Below are positions 8,730 through 17,075 of a stretch of 64,000 bases of DNA, one piece after another. Position 1 is the stretch's first letter, and every line of letters begins with the position of its first letter. The DNA comes from CAVORB01 sp963736235. Its GTDB lineage: Bacteria; Pseudomonadota; Gammaproteobacteria; Chromatiales; Chromatiaceae. A program made the position numbers and the translations under genes. The notes under the pieces are model-generated. The model did no database searches, was not told where the DNA came from, and saw only the letters and a list, made by a program, of their open reading frames with translations. The DNA lies in assembly GCA_963736235.1 (NCBI GenBank), contig CAVTOR010000004.1, positions 1 through 64,000 of the forward strand. Direction: 5' to 3'.

Positions 8730-9914
8730 ATGAACCTACACGAGTACCAGGCCAAGGGCCTGTTCGGGCAGTACCAGATCCCCATTCCCGGAGGCCACAT
8801 CGCGGCCACGCCTGAGGAGGCGAGGCGGGCCGCCGCCGAGCTCGGCGGAGAGCGTTGGGTGGTCAAGGCCCAGGTTCACGCGGGCGGACGCGGGAAGGCG
8901 GGCGGTGTCGCCTTGGTCGACAGCAAGGACCGTGTGCAGGAGGAAGCCGAGCGGTTGCTCGGAAGTCGCCTCGTGACCCGACAGAGCGGAGCCGAGGGCC
9001 TGCCGGTGAATCAGGTGCTGGTGGAGGCGCCTACCGACATCGCCCGCGAGCTTTATCTCGGCGCTTTGGTGGATCGGGAGACGAGGCGGGTAGTCTTCAT
9101 GGGCTCGGCGGCAGGGGGTATGGACATCGAGGAAGTGGCGGCGTCGACACCCGAGCGAATCCTGGTGACGCACGTCGATCCCGCCGCCGGACTGCAGTCC
9201 TGGCAGTGCAGGCGATTGGGCTATGGCTTGGGCCTGGACCCGTCGCAAGTGAAGGCGCTCTCGAGGCTCATGGCGGGCCTCTACCGGCTCTTTACCGAGT
9301 GTGACGCCAGCCTGGTGGAGATCAATCCCCTCGTCGTTACCGCCGGCGGGGATCTGATCGCGCTGGACGCGAAGATCAACCTCGATGACAACGCCCTTTA
9401 CCGCCATCCGGAGCTGGCCGCGCTGCGCGACATCGCCCAGGAGGACGCGCGGGAGGCGGAGGCCAGGGTCCACGACCTCAACTACATCAGCCTCGACGGC
9501 AACATCGGCTGCATGGTCAATGGGGCTGGTTTGGCCATGGCGACCATGGATCTGGTGCAGCTGCACGGCGGGGAGCCCGCTAATTTTCTCGACGTGGGCG
9601 GCGGCACCACCGCCGAGCGGGTGTCCGAGGCCTTCAAGCTGATCCTTTCCGACCCCAAGGTCGAGGCGGTGCTGGTGAACATCTTCGGCGGCATCGTCCG
9701 CTGCGACCTGATCGCCGAGGGCATCATGCAGGCGGTGCGCGAGGTGCACGTCTCGGTGCCGGTGGTGGTCAGGCTGGAGGGCACCAACGCGGTGCAGGGC
9801 CTGGAGATGCTCGCCGCATGCGATCTCCCGATCGCCACCGCTGGCAGCCTGCGGGAAGCCGCGGACAAGGTCGTGGCCGCGGCCCGTCAGAGCAAAGCGG
9901 GGGTAGGACGATGA
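8730..9914 (+). CDS. sucC: Succinate--CoA ligase (ADP-forming) subunit beta
   Basis: Beta subunit of the TCA-cycle enzyme that interconverts succinyl-CoA and succinate with nucleoside triphosphate formation. The start at 8730 gives the canonical N-terminus MNLHEYQAK; an in-frame upstream extension to 8604 has no family similarity. The 394 residues contain the ATP-grasp domain (about 5-230, 'GKAGGVALVDS', 'LVEINPLVVT') and the C-terminal CoA-ligase domain ('LDVGGGTTAERVSEAFK', 'VNIFGGIVRCD'). The stop overlaps the sucD start (ATGA), so the two subunits are translationally coupled. It is divergent from the pilSR pair. Confidence 0.97.
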   Translation: MNLHEYQAKGLFGQYQIPIPGGHIAATPEEARRAAAELGGERWVVKAQVHAGGRGKAGGVALVDSKDRVQEEAERLLGSRLVTRQSGAEGLPVNQVLVEAPTDIARELYLGALVDRETRRVVFMGSAAGGMDIEEVAASTPERILVTHVDPAAGLQSWQCRRLGYGLGLDPSQVKALSRLMAGLYRLFTECDASLVEINPLVVTAGGDLIALDAKINLDDNALYRHPELAALRDIAQEDAREAEARVHDLNYISLDGNIGCMVNGAGLAMATMDLVQLHGGEPANFLDVGGGTTAERVSEAFKLILSDPKVEAVLVNIFGGIVRCDLIAEGIMQAVREVHVSVPVVVRLEGTNAVQGLEMLAACDLPIATAGSLREAADKVVAAARQSKAGVGR

Positions 9915-10783
9915 GCGTACTGGTCGACAAGCATACCAAGGTGATCTGCCAGGGCTTCACCGGCAAGCAGGGCACCTTCCACAGTGAGCATGCGATCGCC
10001 TACGGCACCAACCTGGTCGGCGGGGTTACCCCGGGCAAGGGCGGTCAGATGCATCTGGATCGGCCGGTGTTCGACACAGTGCACGACGCGGTACGCGATA
10101 CGGGAGCGGACGCGAGCATGATCTATGTGCCGGCGGCCTTTGCCGCCGACGCCATCCTGGAGGCAGCGGATGCCGGCATCCGGGTGGTCGTGTGCATCAC
10201 CGAGGGCATCCCGGTGCTCGACATGCTGCGGGTGAAGGCGGCGCTGGCGGGATCGGACACGGTGCTCATCGGCCCCAACTGCCCCGGCATCATCACGCCG
10301 GGAGAGTGCAAGATCGGCATCATGCCGGGGAACATCCACGCCCCCGGCAGCGTGGGCATCGTCTCGCGCTCCGGTACTCTGACCTACGAGGCGGTGTACC
10401 AGACCACCACGGCGGGTCTCGGTCAGAGCACCTGCATCGGCATTGGCGGCGACCCGATCCAAGGGCTCGACTTCATCGCCTGTCTGGAGCGTTTCGAGCG
10501 AGACCCGCAGACGGCGGGCGTCATCCTGGTCGGCGAGATCGGCGGCGGGGCGGAGGAGGCGGCGGCGGAGTACATCAGCGCGCACATGAGCAAGCCCGTG
10601 GTGGCCTACATCGCCGGCGTGACCGCCCCGAAAGGCAAGCGCATGGGCCATGCCGGCGCCATCATCACCGGCGGCAAGGGCACCGCCGAGGGCAAGTACG
10701 CCGCCCTGGAGCAGGCGGGCGTCACCACCGTGCGCTCACCCGCGGAGATGGGTTCGCGCATGGCGGAGCTCCTGGCAGGCTAG
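9911..10783 (+). CDS. sucD: Succinate--CoA ligase subunit alpha
   Basis: Alpha subunit of succinyl-CoA synthetase, 290 residues, carrying the CoA-binding Rossmann domain (N-terminal half, 'ICQGFTGKQGTFHSEHAI') and the ligase domain. The phosphohistidine lies in 'MGHAGAIITGGKGTAEGKY' near residue 245. The start at 9911 overlaps the sucC stop by four bases. The gene is intact and of normal length. nadE starts six bases downstream, so sucCD and nadE may share a transcript. Confidence 0.97.
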   Translation: MSVLVDKHTKVICQGFTGKQGTFHSEHAIAYGTNLVGGVTPGKGGQMHLDRPVFDTVHDAVRDTGADASMIYVPAAFAADAILEAADAGIRVVVCITEGIPVLDMLRVKAALAGSDTVLIGPNCPGIITPGECKIGIMPGNIHAPGSVGIVSRSGTLTYEAVYQTTTAGLGQSTCIGIGGDPIQGLDFIACLERFERDPQTAGVILVGEIGGGAEEAAAEYISAHMSKPVVAYIAGVTAPKGKRMGHAGAIITGGKGTAEGKYAALEQAGVTTVRSPAEMGSRMAELLAG

Positions 10784-10789
10784 ATCGCC

Positions 10790-12404
10790 GTGACCCTGCG
10801 GATCCTGATCGCTCAGCTCGACTTGCTGGTTGGCGATATCGCCGGCAACGGCAACAAGGTCATTACCCTGGCGCGCCGGGCAAGGGATGAGCACGGGGCG
10901 GATCTGGTCGTGTTTCCCGAGCTGACCCTCACCGGTTACCCCCCCGAGGACCTGCTGCTGCGGCCGGAGTTCATCGCACGCACGGAGGCGGCGCTGCGCG
11001 AGATCGTCGCGGCCGTCGATGAAGTCGCCCTGGTCATCGGGTATCCGAAGGCGGCGATCGGGGGCTTGTTCAATGTCGCCGGCTTCATCCATCGAGGGCA
11101 GGGTCGTCGCCGAGTACGCCAAGCAACATCTGCCCAACTACAGCGTGTTCGACGAGAAGCGCTATTTCCAGGCCGGGTAACGACGCCTGCGTCATCGACC
11201 TCAAGGGGGTGCGGCTCGGCCTGACGGTGTGCGAGGACATCTGGGAGGAGGGACCCGCCCGGCAGGCCGCGGAGGCCGGCGCTCAGCTGCTGATCAACAT
11301 CAACGCGTCGCCCTACCACACGGGCAAGGCCCCGGAGCGCGAGGAGCTGCTCGGGCGGCGCGCCCGCGAGCACGGTTTCCCGATCGTCTACGCCAATCTG
11401 GTGGGCGGGCAGGACGAGCTGGTCTTCGACGGCGGCTCCTTCGTGGTGGACGCGGACGGCATAGTATGCCGGCGAGCCGCCTTTTTCGAGGAGGCCGCGA
11501 TGATCGTCGACTTCGAGCTCGGGCCGGAGCCGCAGGCCCCGGCGCGGGGGAGTGCGTTCCCGTGCCCGACGAGGACCAGGCCGTCTACAGCGCCCTGGTG
11601 CTGGGCGTGCGCGATTATGTGCGCAAGAACGGGTTCCACGGCGCCGTGCTGGGGTTGTCCGGCGGCATCGACTCCGCCCTGACCCTGGCGCTGGCCGTGG
11701 ATGCCCTCGGGCCGGATCAGGTCGAGGCCGTTCTGATGCCCTCGCGCTATACGGCGGACATGAGCGTCGAGGATGCCCTCGAGGAGGCGAGAACCCTCGG
11801 TGTGCGCACCAGCGTCATCCCGATCGAGCCTGCCTTCGAGGCGTTTCTCGGGATGCTGGAGGAGGAGTTCGCGGGGCGTGAGGCCGATGTGACCGAGGAG
11901 AACATCCAGGCGCGTTGCCGCGGGGTCATCCTGATGGCGATCAGCAACAAGAAGGGCAAGATCTTGCTGACCACGGGAAACAAGAGCGAGGTGGCGGTGG
12001 GGTACGCGACGCTCTACGGCGATATGGCGGGCGGGTTCGCCCCCCTCAAGGATGTCTTCAAGACCCTGGTCTACCGTCTGGCGCGTTACCGCAACCGGGT
12101 TTCCCCCGCGATTCCGGAACGGGTGATTACGCGGCCGCCGTCGGCGGAGCTGCGCCCGGACCAGACGGATCAGGACAGCCTTCCCCCGTACGAGATCCTC
12201 GACCCGATCCTCAAGCGCTACATCGAGAATGACGAGAGCGTGGCGGAGATCGCGGCCGCGGGTTTCCCGGCTAGCGAGGTGCGGCGGGTCGCGCGGTTGG
12301 TGGACCGCAACGAGTACAAGCGACGCCAGGCACCGCCGGGCGTGCGCATCACCTGCCGTGCCTTCGGCCGTGACCGCCGCTACCCCATCACCAGCGGTTT
12401 CTAG
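10790..12404 (+). pseudogene. nadE: Glutamine-dependent NAD+ synthetase, frame broken by three indels
   Basis: Product family: glutamine-hydrolysing NAD+ synthetase, last step of NAD synthesis. The N-terminal nitrilase-type amidase part starts at a GTG ('LRILIAQLDLLVGDIAGN', catalytic-Glu region 'VVFPELTLTGYPPED', 'LTVCEDIWEEGPA'). The C-terminal ATP-pyrophosphatase part has 'GLSGGIDSALTLALAVDAL'. The coding frame shifts near 11095 (one extra base), near 11175 (extra G in a G run; the frame otherwise hits TAA at 11178) and near 11548 (one G missing from a G run). All three family regions are otherwise intact and in order, giving about 535 residues if repaired. I read these as probable sequence errors, though a true pseudogene is possible. 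It ends just before a strong hairpin. Confidence 0.85.
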
Positions 12405-12407
12405 ACG

Positions 12408-12551
12408 CTGATTGTTGGCCATCCTGGCAAAAATCAGCGCGCCACCCAAGAAGCGCGGTTCTTGGGTGGCTTCGTTTCCATACGCTTACGCGCTTGAAAA
12501 TGGCATCACACCCCTGTGCCGCGGAAAGCGCTGAATTGATCAGTGTTTTCC
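12408..12551. repeat. IS5-end-derived hairpin repeat, copy 1
   Basis: Two motifs recur in the same order at 55343-55421. The first is a 30-bp hairpin at 12408-12437 (CTGATT arm, GTTGGCC core, AATCAG arm). The second is a 29-bp near-palindrome at 12523-12551 that begins GGAAAGCGCTGAATT and ends GATCAGTGTTTTCC, preceded by CCTGTGCCGC. The palindrome's two arms closely match the two inverted repeats of the IS5-family element at 1553-2773, placed back to back. It looks like a MITE-like or abutted-end remnant. The stretch between the motifs, which includes a terminator-like hairpin, is not shared with the second copy. Confidence 0.6.
12441..12477 (+). terminator. Hairpin terminator after nadE
   Basis: Perfect 12-bp stem GCCACCCAAGAA / TTCTTGGGTGGC with a 6-base loop, followed by the T-rich run TTCGTTT. 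It sits 36 bp after the nadE stop and ahead of glnB, so it probably ends the sucC-sucD-nadE transcript. Confidence 0.65.
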
Positions 12552-12591
12552 TAGGCTTGCAATTGCGCTGGTTGTCGAGTGCCGCGTTTTT

Positions 12592-12597
12592 TATACT
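12592..12597 (+). promoter_or_regulatory. Possible -10 element upstream of glnB
   Basis: TATACT lies 47 bp before the glnB start, within an AT-rich run. No convincing -35 hexamer sits at 16-18 bp and no sigma-54 GG/GC pair with the right spacing is visible, so this is only a tentative sigma-70-like element. Confidence 0.3.
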
Positions 12598-12644
12598 TGG
12601 CGCCTTGGCGCGTTCACCAGCTCAGACGAGCAACGGAGATTCTC

Positions 12645-12983
12645 ATGAAAAAGGTCGAGGCCATCATCAAGCCGTTCAAGCTCGATGACGTGCGCGAGGC
12701 GTTGTCGGCGGCGGGTATCACGGGCATGACGGCAATCGAGGTCAAGGGGTTTGGACGTCAAAAGGGCCACACCGAGCTCTACCGCGGTGCCGAGTACGTG
12801 GTCGATTTCCTGCCCAAGGTCAAAATCGAGCTGGTGCTGGCCGACGAACAGCTGGACGCCTGTGTGGAAGCCATCACGTCGGCGGCACGGACCGGAAAGA
12901 TCGGCGATGGCAAGATTTTCGTCAGCGATGTGCAGCGCGTGGTTCGCATCCGCACCGGTGAGGAGAACGAGGCGGCCATTTGA
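12645..12983 (+). CDS. glnB: Nitrogen regulatory protein P-II
   Basis: Small trimeric signal protein of 112 residues that senses 2-oxoglutarate and ATP/ADP and controls nitrogen-assimilation enzymes. The start at 12645 gives the standard MKKVEAIIKPFKLDD. The uridylylation target Tyr51 lies in 'LYRGAEYVVDF' in the T-loop, and the C-terminal nucleotide-binding signature 'GKIGDGKIFV' followed by 'RIRTGEENEAAI' is intact. An in-frame extension upstream to 12579 has no family support. Nearness to nadE is a common gammaproteobacterial arrangement, which favours GlnB over GlnK; no amtB is adjacent. Confidence 0.95.
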   Translation: MKKVEAIIKPFKLDDVREALSAAGITGMTAIEVKGFGRQKGHTELYRGAEYVVDFLPKVKIELVLADEQLDACVEAITSAARTGKIGDGKIFVSDVQRVVRIRTGEENEAAI

Positions 12984-13066
12984 CCCGTATGGGTCGACAT
13001 CCGCTTGTGGGAGACAGCTCCGAAAGCGGTCGGCGGCCTACTTGGATGGCCTAGCCGATGAGAGGC

Positions 13067-13891
13067 TCAGTTCTGGTCGAGCTCCAGGTAATCCCAGACC
13101 TTGCGGCTGAAGCTGACCTCCCCAGGGGCGGGCTCGTCCGACAGGAATCGGCCCGCCTGGCGATTGACCTGAAGCACTCGCTCGGCGTCAGCCGCCAGTT
13201 CCTTCTCTCCCAGGCGATCGTAGGCGTCGATCAGAATTTCCAGGGCGTCTTCAACGGCGCTGGTGCGCTGAAAATTTTCTATCACGTTCGTGCAACGGTT
13301 TGCCGCTGCGATGTAGGCCCCTCGTTTCATGTAGTAGCGTGCGACATGGACCTCGCTCTTCGCCAGGTTATTACGCAGGTAGACCATCCTTTGGCGGGCG
13401 TCCGCGGCATACTTGCTATCGGGGAAACGGGTTACCAGCTCGCCGAAATCGCGAAAGGCGTCGAGGGCGGAGCCTGGGTCGCGCTGGGACGGGTCGGTGG
13501 GGATGTACCGGTCGAGGAAACCGACGCTGCGGTTGTAGTTGACGATGCCTTTCAGGTAGTAGGCATAGTCCACGTACGGATTTTCCGGATAGAGCTTGAT
13601 GAAGCGGTCCGCGGCGGCGATGGCTTGTTCCGGCTCCTCGCCGCGATAGTAGGCGTAAGCGATATCGAGCTGGGACTGCATGGCGTAGCGGCCGAACGGA
13701 TATCGCGCCTCGAGCTTTTCGTAGTACTCGATAGCGGTCTGATAGTTGCCGTCGTCGAGCTCCGACGCCGCCTCGGAATACAGCTTGCTGGCGCTCCAGT
13801 CCTTGGTGGTGTCCTTCTGGCTCTCCAGCCAGGAGCACGCGGACAGCCAGATGGCTAGAGATAAGACGATGGTGGATCGAACCCAGAACAT
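13067..13891 (-). CDS. bamD: Outer membrane protein assembly lipoprotein BamD
   Basis: Essential lipoprotein of the BAM complex that folds beta-barrels into the outer membrane. The start at 13891 (MFWVRSTIVLSLAIWLSAC) puts a short basic N-terminus and hydrophobic helix directly before the lipobox LSAC; a longer reading from 13933 is less likely. The mature part has the TPR pattern of BamD ('AIEYYEKLEARYPFGRYAMQ', 'AADRFIKLYPENPYVDYAYY', 'VARYYMKRGAYIAAANR'). The 274 residues are close to the usual length. Divergent from rluD, as in many gammaproteobacteria. Confidence 0.95.
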   Translation of the reverse strand: MFWVRSTIVLSLAIWLSACSWLESQKDTTKDWSASKLYSEAASELDDGNYQTAIEYYEKLEARYPFGRYAMQSQLDIAYAYYRGEEPEQAIAAADRFIKLYPENPYVDYAYYLKGIVNYNRSVGFLDRYIPTDPSQRDPGSALDAFRDFGELVTRFPDSKYAADARQRMVYLRNNLAKSEVHVARYYMKRGAYIAAANRCTNVIENFQRTSAVEDALEILIDAYDRLGEKELAADAERVLQVNRQAGRFLSDEPAPGEVSFSRKVWDYLELDQN

Positions 13892-13983
13892 GCGACAGTT
13901 TGCCCAGAAAAAAACACGCGAAGTATACCGCAACGCTGCGCCGACGACAGGCGAGTTTGATGTCGCCGCAGTAGCCCATCCCT

Positions 13984-14961
13984 TTGGCCGTGTTTGACCC
14001 GGGGCAGGCGGTCGAGCGCTACCTGCGCGTCGGAGTCGACCAGGCGGGGCGGCGGCTCGACCAGGTGCTCGCGGATATGCTGCCCGAGTACTCGCGCAGC
14101 CGGCTTCAGCAGTGGATTGACGAGGGATGCGTCAGCGTGGACGGAGCGCCCCGTCGCCGCCGGGACAAGGTTCACGGCGGCGAGGAGGTCAGGCTGCGCC
14201 TGGAATTGAAGCCGCGGCAGGGATGCGCCGCCGAGTCCATACCGCTGCGTGTCGTGTTTGAGGACGATCATCTGCTGGTGATCGACAAGCCGGCGGATTT
14301 CGTCGTTCACCCGGCGGCGGGCAATCCCGGCGGCACCCTGCAGAATGCCCTCTTGCACCACGCGCCGGAGCTGGATTTACTGCCACGGGCCGGCATCGTG
14401 CACCGCCTCGACAAGGACACCACCGGTCTGCTGGTGGTCGCCAAGACGCTGGCGGCCCACAAGTCGCTGGTAGATCAGCTGCAGTGCCGAAGCGTCTATC
14501 GGGAATACCGGGCGTTGGTTACTGGCGCCCTCGTGGCAGGCGGCAAGATCGACGCGCCCATCGGCCGTCATCCGTTCCATCGCACCCGGATGGCGGTGGT
14601 CCCCGGGGGAAAACCGGCGGTCACGCACTACCGGGTGCTGGAGCGTTTTCACGCCCACACCCTGCTCGCGGTGCGGCTGGAAACTGGCCGCACCCATCAG
14701 ATCAGGGTGCATATGGCGCACATCCAGCATCCGTTGGTGGGCGACCGTACCTACGGCGGTCGGCCGCGCCCTCCGAGCGGCGCCGATCCACGCCTGGTGT
14801 CCGCCCTCACCGGCTTTCCCCGCCAAGCGCTGCATGCCATGGCCCTCGGGCTCGAGCATCCGGAAACGGGGGAGATGATGCGCTGGGAGGCGGAGATGCC
14901 CGAGGACATGTGCGAACTGCTCGCGGGGTTGCGGGCCGAGGGTCGCCATGGAGTGGATTGA
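13984..14961 (+). CDS. rluD: 23S rRNA pseudouridine synthase RluD
   Basis: Isomerises uridines in helix 69 of 23S rRNA (E. coli positions 1911, 1915, 1917). The protein has an N-terminal S4 RNA-binding domain (about 20-85, 'RRLDQVLADMLPEYSRSRL') and the RluA-family catalytic domain with the catalytic Asp in 'GIVHRLDKDTTGLLVVAK'. The 325 residues match RluD. The start is TTG at 13984 or GTG at 13990, both in frame. It overlaps pgeF by 14 bp, and bamD is divergent upstream, the conserved bamD/rluD/pgeF neighbourhood that supports RluD over RluC. Confidence 0.94.
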   Translation: MAVFDPGQAVERYLRVGVDQAGRRLDQVLADMLPEYSRSRLQQWIDEGCVSVDGAPRRRRDKVHGGEEVRLRLELKPRQGCAAESIPLRVVFEDDHLLVIDKPADFVVHPAAGNPGGTLQNALLHHAPELDLLPRAGIVHRLDKDTTGLLVVAKTLAAHKSLVDQLQCRSVYREYRALVTGALVAGGKIDAPIGRHPFHRTRMAVVPGGKPAVTHYRVLERFHAHTLLAVRLETGRTHQIRVHMAHIQHPLVGDRTYGGRPRPPSGADPRLVSALTGFPRQALHAMALGLEHPETGEMMRWEAEMPEDMCELLAGLRAEGRHGVD

Positions 14962-15691
14962 GCCCGAGTGGCCCGCGCCGCCCTGGGTGCGCGCCGCTTG
15001 CACGACCCGCCCCGGGGGCGTGAGCCGCGGGTGTTACGCGGGTCTGAACCTGGGGGATCACGTGGGCGACGATGCTTCGGCGGTCTCTCGCAATCGAGAG
15101 ATCTTGCGTGAGCGGCTGTCCCTGCCTTCGGAGCCGCATTGGCTGAGCCAAGTCCACGGTTGCGCCGTGGCAAGCACCGCGGCTGACCCCCGGGGTTGCA
15201 ACGCTGACGCCGCGCTGGCATCGCATCCCGGCGACGTCTGTGCGGTGTTGACCGCCGATTGCCTCCCGGTACTGATGTGCGATCGAGCCGGCACGCGTGT
15301 GGCGGCGGTTCACGCCGGATGGCGTGGTCTCGCCGACGGGGTTCTGGAGGCGGCGGTCTCGGCGCTGGCGGTGGCGCCGGAGGAGATCCTGTGCTGGCTT
15401 GGTCCCGCGATCGGGCCGGATGCCTTCGAGGTTGGTCCGGAAGTGCGCGAACGCTTTGTTCGGGAGGGAGGTCCGGCGGCAGCGGCCGCTTTTCGGCCAG
15501 GCGTCGGTGGAAGGTGGCTGGCGGACCTGTTTCGGTTGTCCGTCCAGCGTCTCACGGTGATCGGGGTGCGCGCGGTAACGGGGGGCGGACTCTGTACCTA
15601 CTCGGACCCGCGGCGTTTTTTCTCGTACAGACGCGACGGTGTAACCGGACGCATGGCCACCCTGATTTGGATCGACACGCCGAACCGGTGA
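14948..15691 (+). CDS. pgeF: Purine nucleoside phosphorylase / peptidoglycan editing factor (YfiH, laccase-fold)
   Basis: Multicopper-oxidase-fold family DUF152 protein of 247 residues. Family residues are visible: 'TTRPGGVSRGCYAGLNLGDH', 'LSQVHG', 'VLTADCLPVLMCD' with the metal-binding Cys, 'VAAVHAGWRGL' and 'GPAIGPDAFEVG'. Known members act as PgeF, which prevents misincorporation of L-Ser into peptidoglycan, and have purine nucleoside phosphorylase activity. It overlaps the end of rluD, indicating one transcript. Confidence 0.92.
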   Translation: MEWIEPEWPAPPWVRAACTTRPGGVSRGCYAGLNLGDHVGDDASAVSRNREILRERLSLPSEPHWLSQVHGCAVASTAADPRGCNADAALASHPGDVCAVLTADCLPVLMCDRAGTRVAAVHAGWRGLADGVLEAAVSALAVAPEEILCWLGPAIGPDAFEVGPEVRERFVREGGPAAAAAFRPGVGGRWLADLFRLSVQRLTVIGVRAVTGGGLCTYSDPRRFFSYRRDGVTGRMATLIWIDTPNR

Positions 15692-15755
15692 TTTGCCCGG
15701 TGCTTTTTTGTGTGTACCATCCGGGGCCTGCCTAACCTGACAGACGAGGTGCACC

Positions 15756-16277
15756 ATGGCCGAATGGAACATGCTCACCCTGGTGGGCGAGGATAAGCCG
15801 GGTATCGTGTCGACGGTAACTCAGGCCCTCTACGCGGCCGGCTGCAGCCTCGGCGAGGCATCGATGATCCGGCTCGGCGGCAATTTCACCATCATGATGA
15901 TGGTCTCCGGTGGCCACTCGCCGGACGACCTCGAGCACGCCGTGCGCGGAGCGGCCCAGGATCTTGGTTTGCGTTTCCATATCGACCCGTTGGAAGGCGG
16001 CTTGCACCGCCATGTGGTGCCAAACATCCAGGTGCGCGTCGCCGGTGCGGATCGCGCGGGAATCGTTGCGCAAGTGACCGGGGCCTTGGCGGCGACGGGG
16101 TTCAACATTCTCGAGCTCGAATCCGATGTTGCCGGCGCGGCGGACAAGCCCGTCTACATCATGAACATCCAGGGCTACTCGGAGGCGACCGTCGAGACCC
16201 TGGAAGCGGCGGTGTCGGCGCTCGCCGACGAGGGCATCTCCGTGGACATCTCGCCGGTGGAAACGCTCATAGGCTGA
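15756..16277 (+). CDS. Double-ACT-domain regulator, GcvR family
   Basis: Two tandem ACT domains in 173 residues (about 5-75, 'LTLVGEDKPGIVSTVTQALY', and 88-165, 'VRVAGADRAGIVAQVTGALA'). This is the architecture of the glycine cleavage repressor accessory protein GcvR, which in E. coli binds GcvA in response to glycine. No gcvA or gcvTHP is nearby, so the target here is not shown and the gene could be an amino-acid-sensing ACT protein of other use. It lies 3 bp before a peptide-deformylase gene and is probably co-transcribed with it. Confidence 0.8.
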   Translation: MAEWNMLTLVGEDKPGIVSTVTQALYAAGCSLGEASMIRLGGNFTIMMMVSGGHSPDDLEHAVRGAAQDLGLRFHIDPLEGGLHRHVVPNIQVRVAGADRAGIVAQVTGALAATGFNILELESDVAGAADKPVYIMNIQGYSEATVETLEAAVSALADEGISVDISPVETLIG

Positions 16278-16279
16278 AG

Positions 16280-16780
16280 ATGGCCATCCTGGATATCCTG
16301 ACCATTCCCGACGATCGTCTGCGGCAGGTCTCGGAGCCGGTGGAGGACTTCGACGAGGCGCTGCGCGCGTTCATCGAGAACCTGGAGGAGACGCGTCTTG
16401 CGGGACCCTCCGCCGTGGGCATCGCCGCTCCCCAGGTCGGACGGTTCCAACGCATCGTGATCGTCGACGTCTCGGGCAAGAAAGGCGTCCCCAATCATGG
16501 CCACCAGGTGCTGGTAAACCCCGAGATCACCCATTGGGATGGCTTCGAGATCGGTCGCGAAGGCTGCCTTTCGGTTCCCGATTTCACCGGCAACGTCATC
16601 CGCGCGACCCGGATAAAACTCGGTGCGCGCGATCCCTGGGGTAACCCCCTCGAGTTCGAGATGGAGGGATTCGAGGCGCGGGCCGTGCAGCATGAGATCG
16701 ATCATCTCGACGGGTTGCTGTTCGTCGATCGCGTGGTCAGCCGCCGCACGGATCTTTTCCGTCGCAGGGTCTACAAGTAG
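16280..16780 (+). CDS. def: Peptide deformylase
   Basis: Removes the N-formyl group from nascent proteins; metal-dependent and cytoplasmic. All three signature motifs are present in 166 residues: motif I as 'VGIAAPQVG' (canonical GxGxAAPQ), motif II 'EGCLSVP' with the metal Cys, and motif III 'QHEIDHLDG' with the HExxH metal ligands and catalytic Glu. It is not in the common def-fmt-rsmB cluster but follows a GcvR-like gene, so it may be a second deformylase. Confidence 0.93.
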   Translation: MAILDILTIPDDRLRQVSEPVEDFDEALRAFIENLEETRLAGPSAVGIAAPQVGRFQRIVIVDVSGKKGVPNHGHQVLVNPEITHWDGFEIGREGCLSVPDFTGNVIRATRIKLGARDPWGNPLEFEMEGFEARAVQHEIDHLDGLLFVDRVVSRRTDLFRRRVYK

Positions 16781-17075
16781 CGGCGTTGGCCGCGGCTGAC
16801 CGGGCGCCGGGCACTGAACACCAGCGCGCGCTGATGCCCAAGTTTGTATTACTATCCGCGGCGGAGCCGCGAGCGTTTCGGTCCCCCGCGCAGCGCCATT
16901 CGGCACTCGCCGATCTCGAATCAGCCGCCCGGTCTTTCGCCCTTGGGCCCCGGGCCCGCCCTCCGTGGAGGAAAGGCCCGTCACGGCGCTGGATTCCAAC
17001 GAAAAGAAAATAAAACAAAACGTGATGGCGAACGTGAATCGCCACCGATAGACCTACCAATAGAGGACAATAAAC

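Noticed and set aside
12480..12644. Sigma-54 promoter upstream of glnB
   Set aside because: No GG-N10-GC pair with the right context was found; only a weak TATACT is present.
13050..13900. Plus-strand open frame opposite bamD
   Set aside because: Antisense to an intact bamD with lipobox and TPR pattern.
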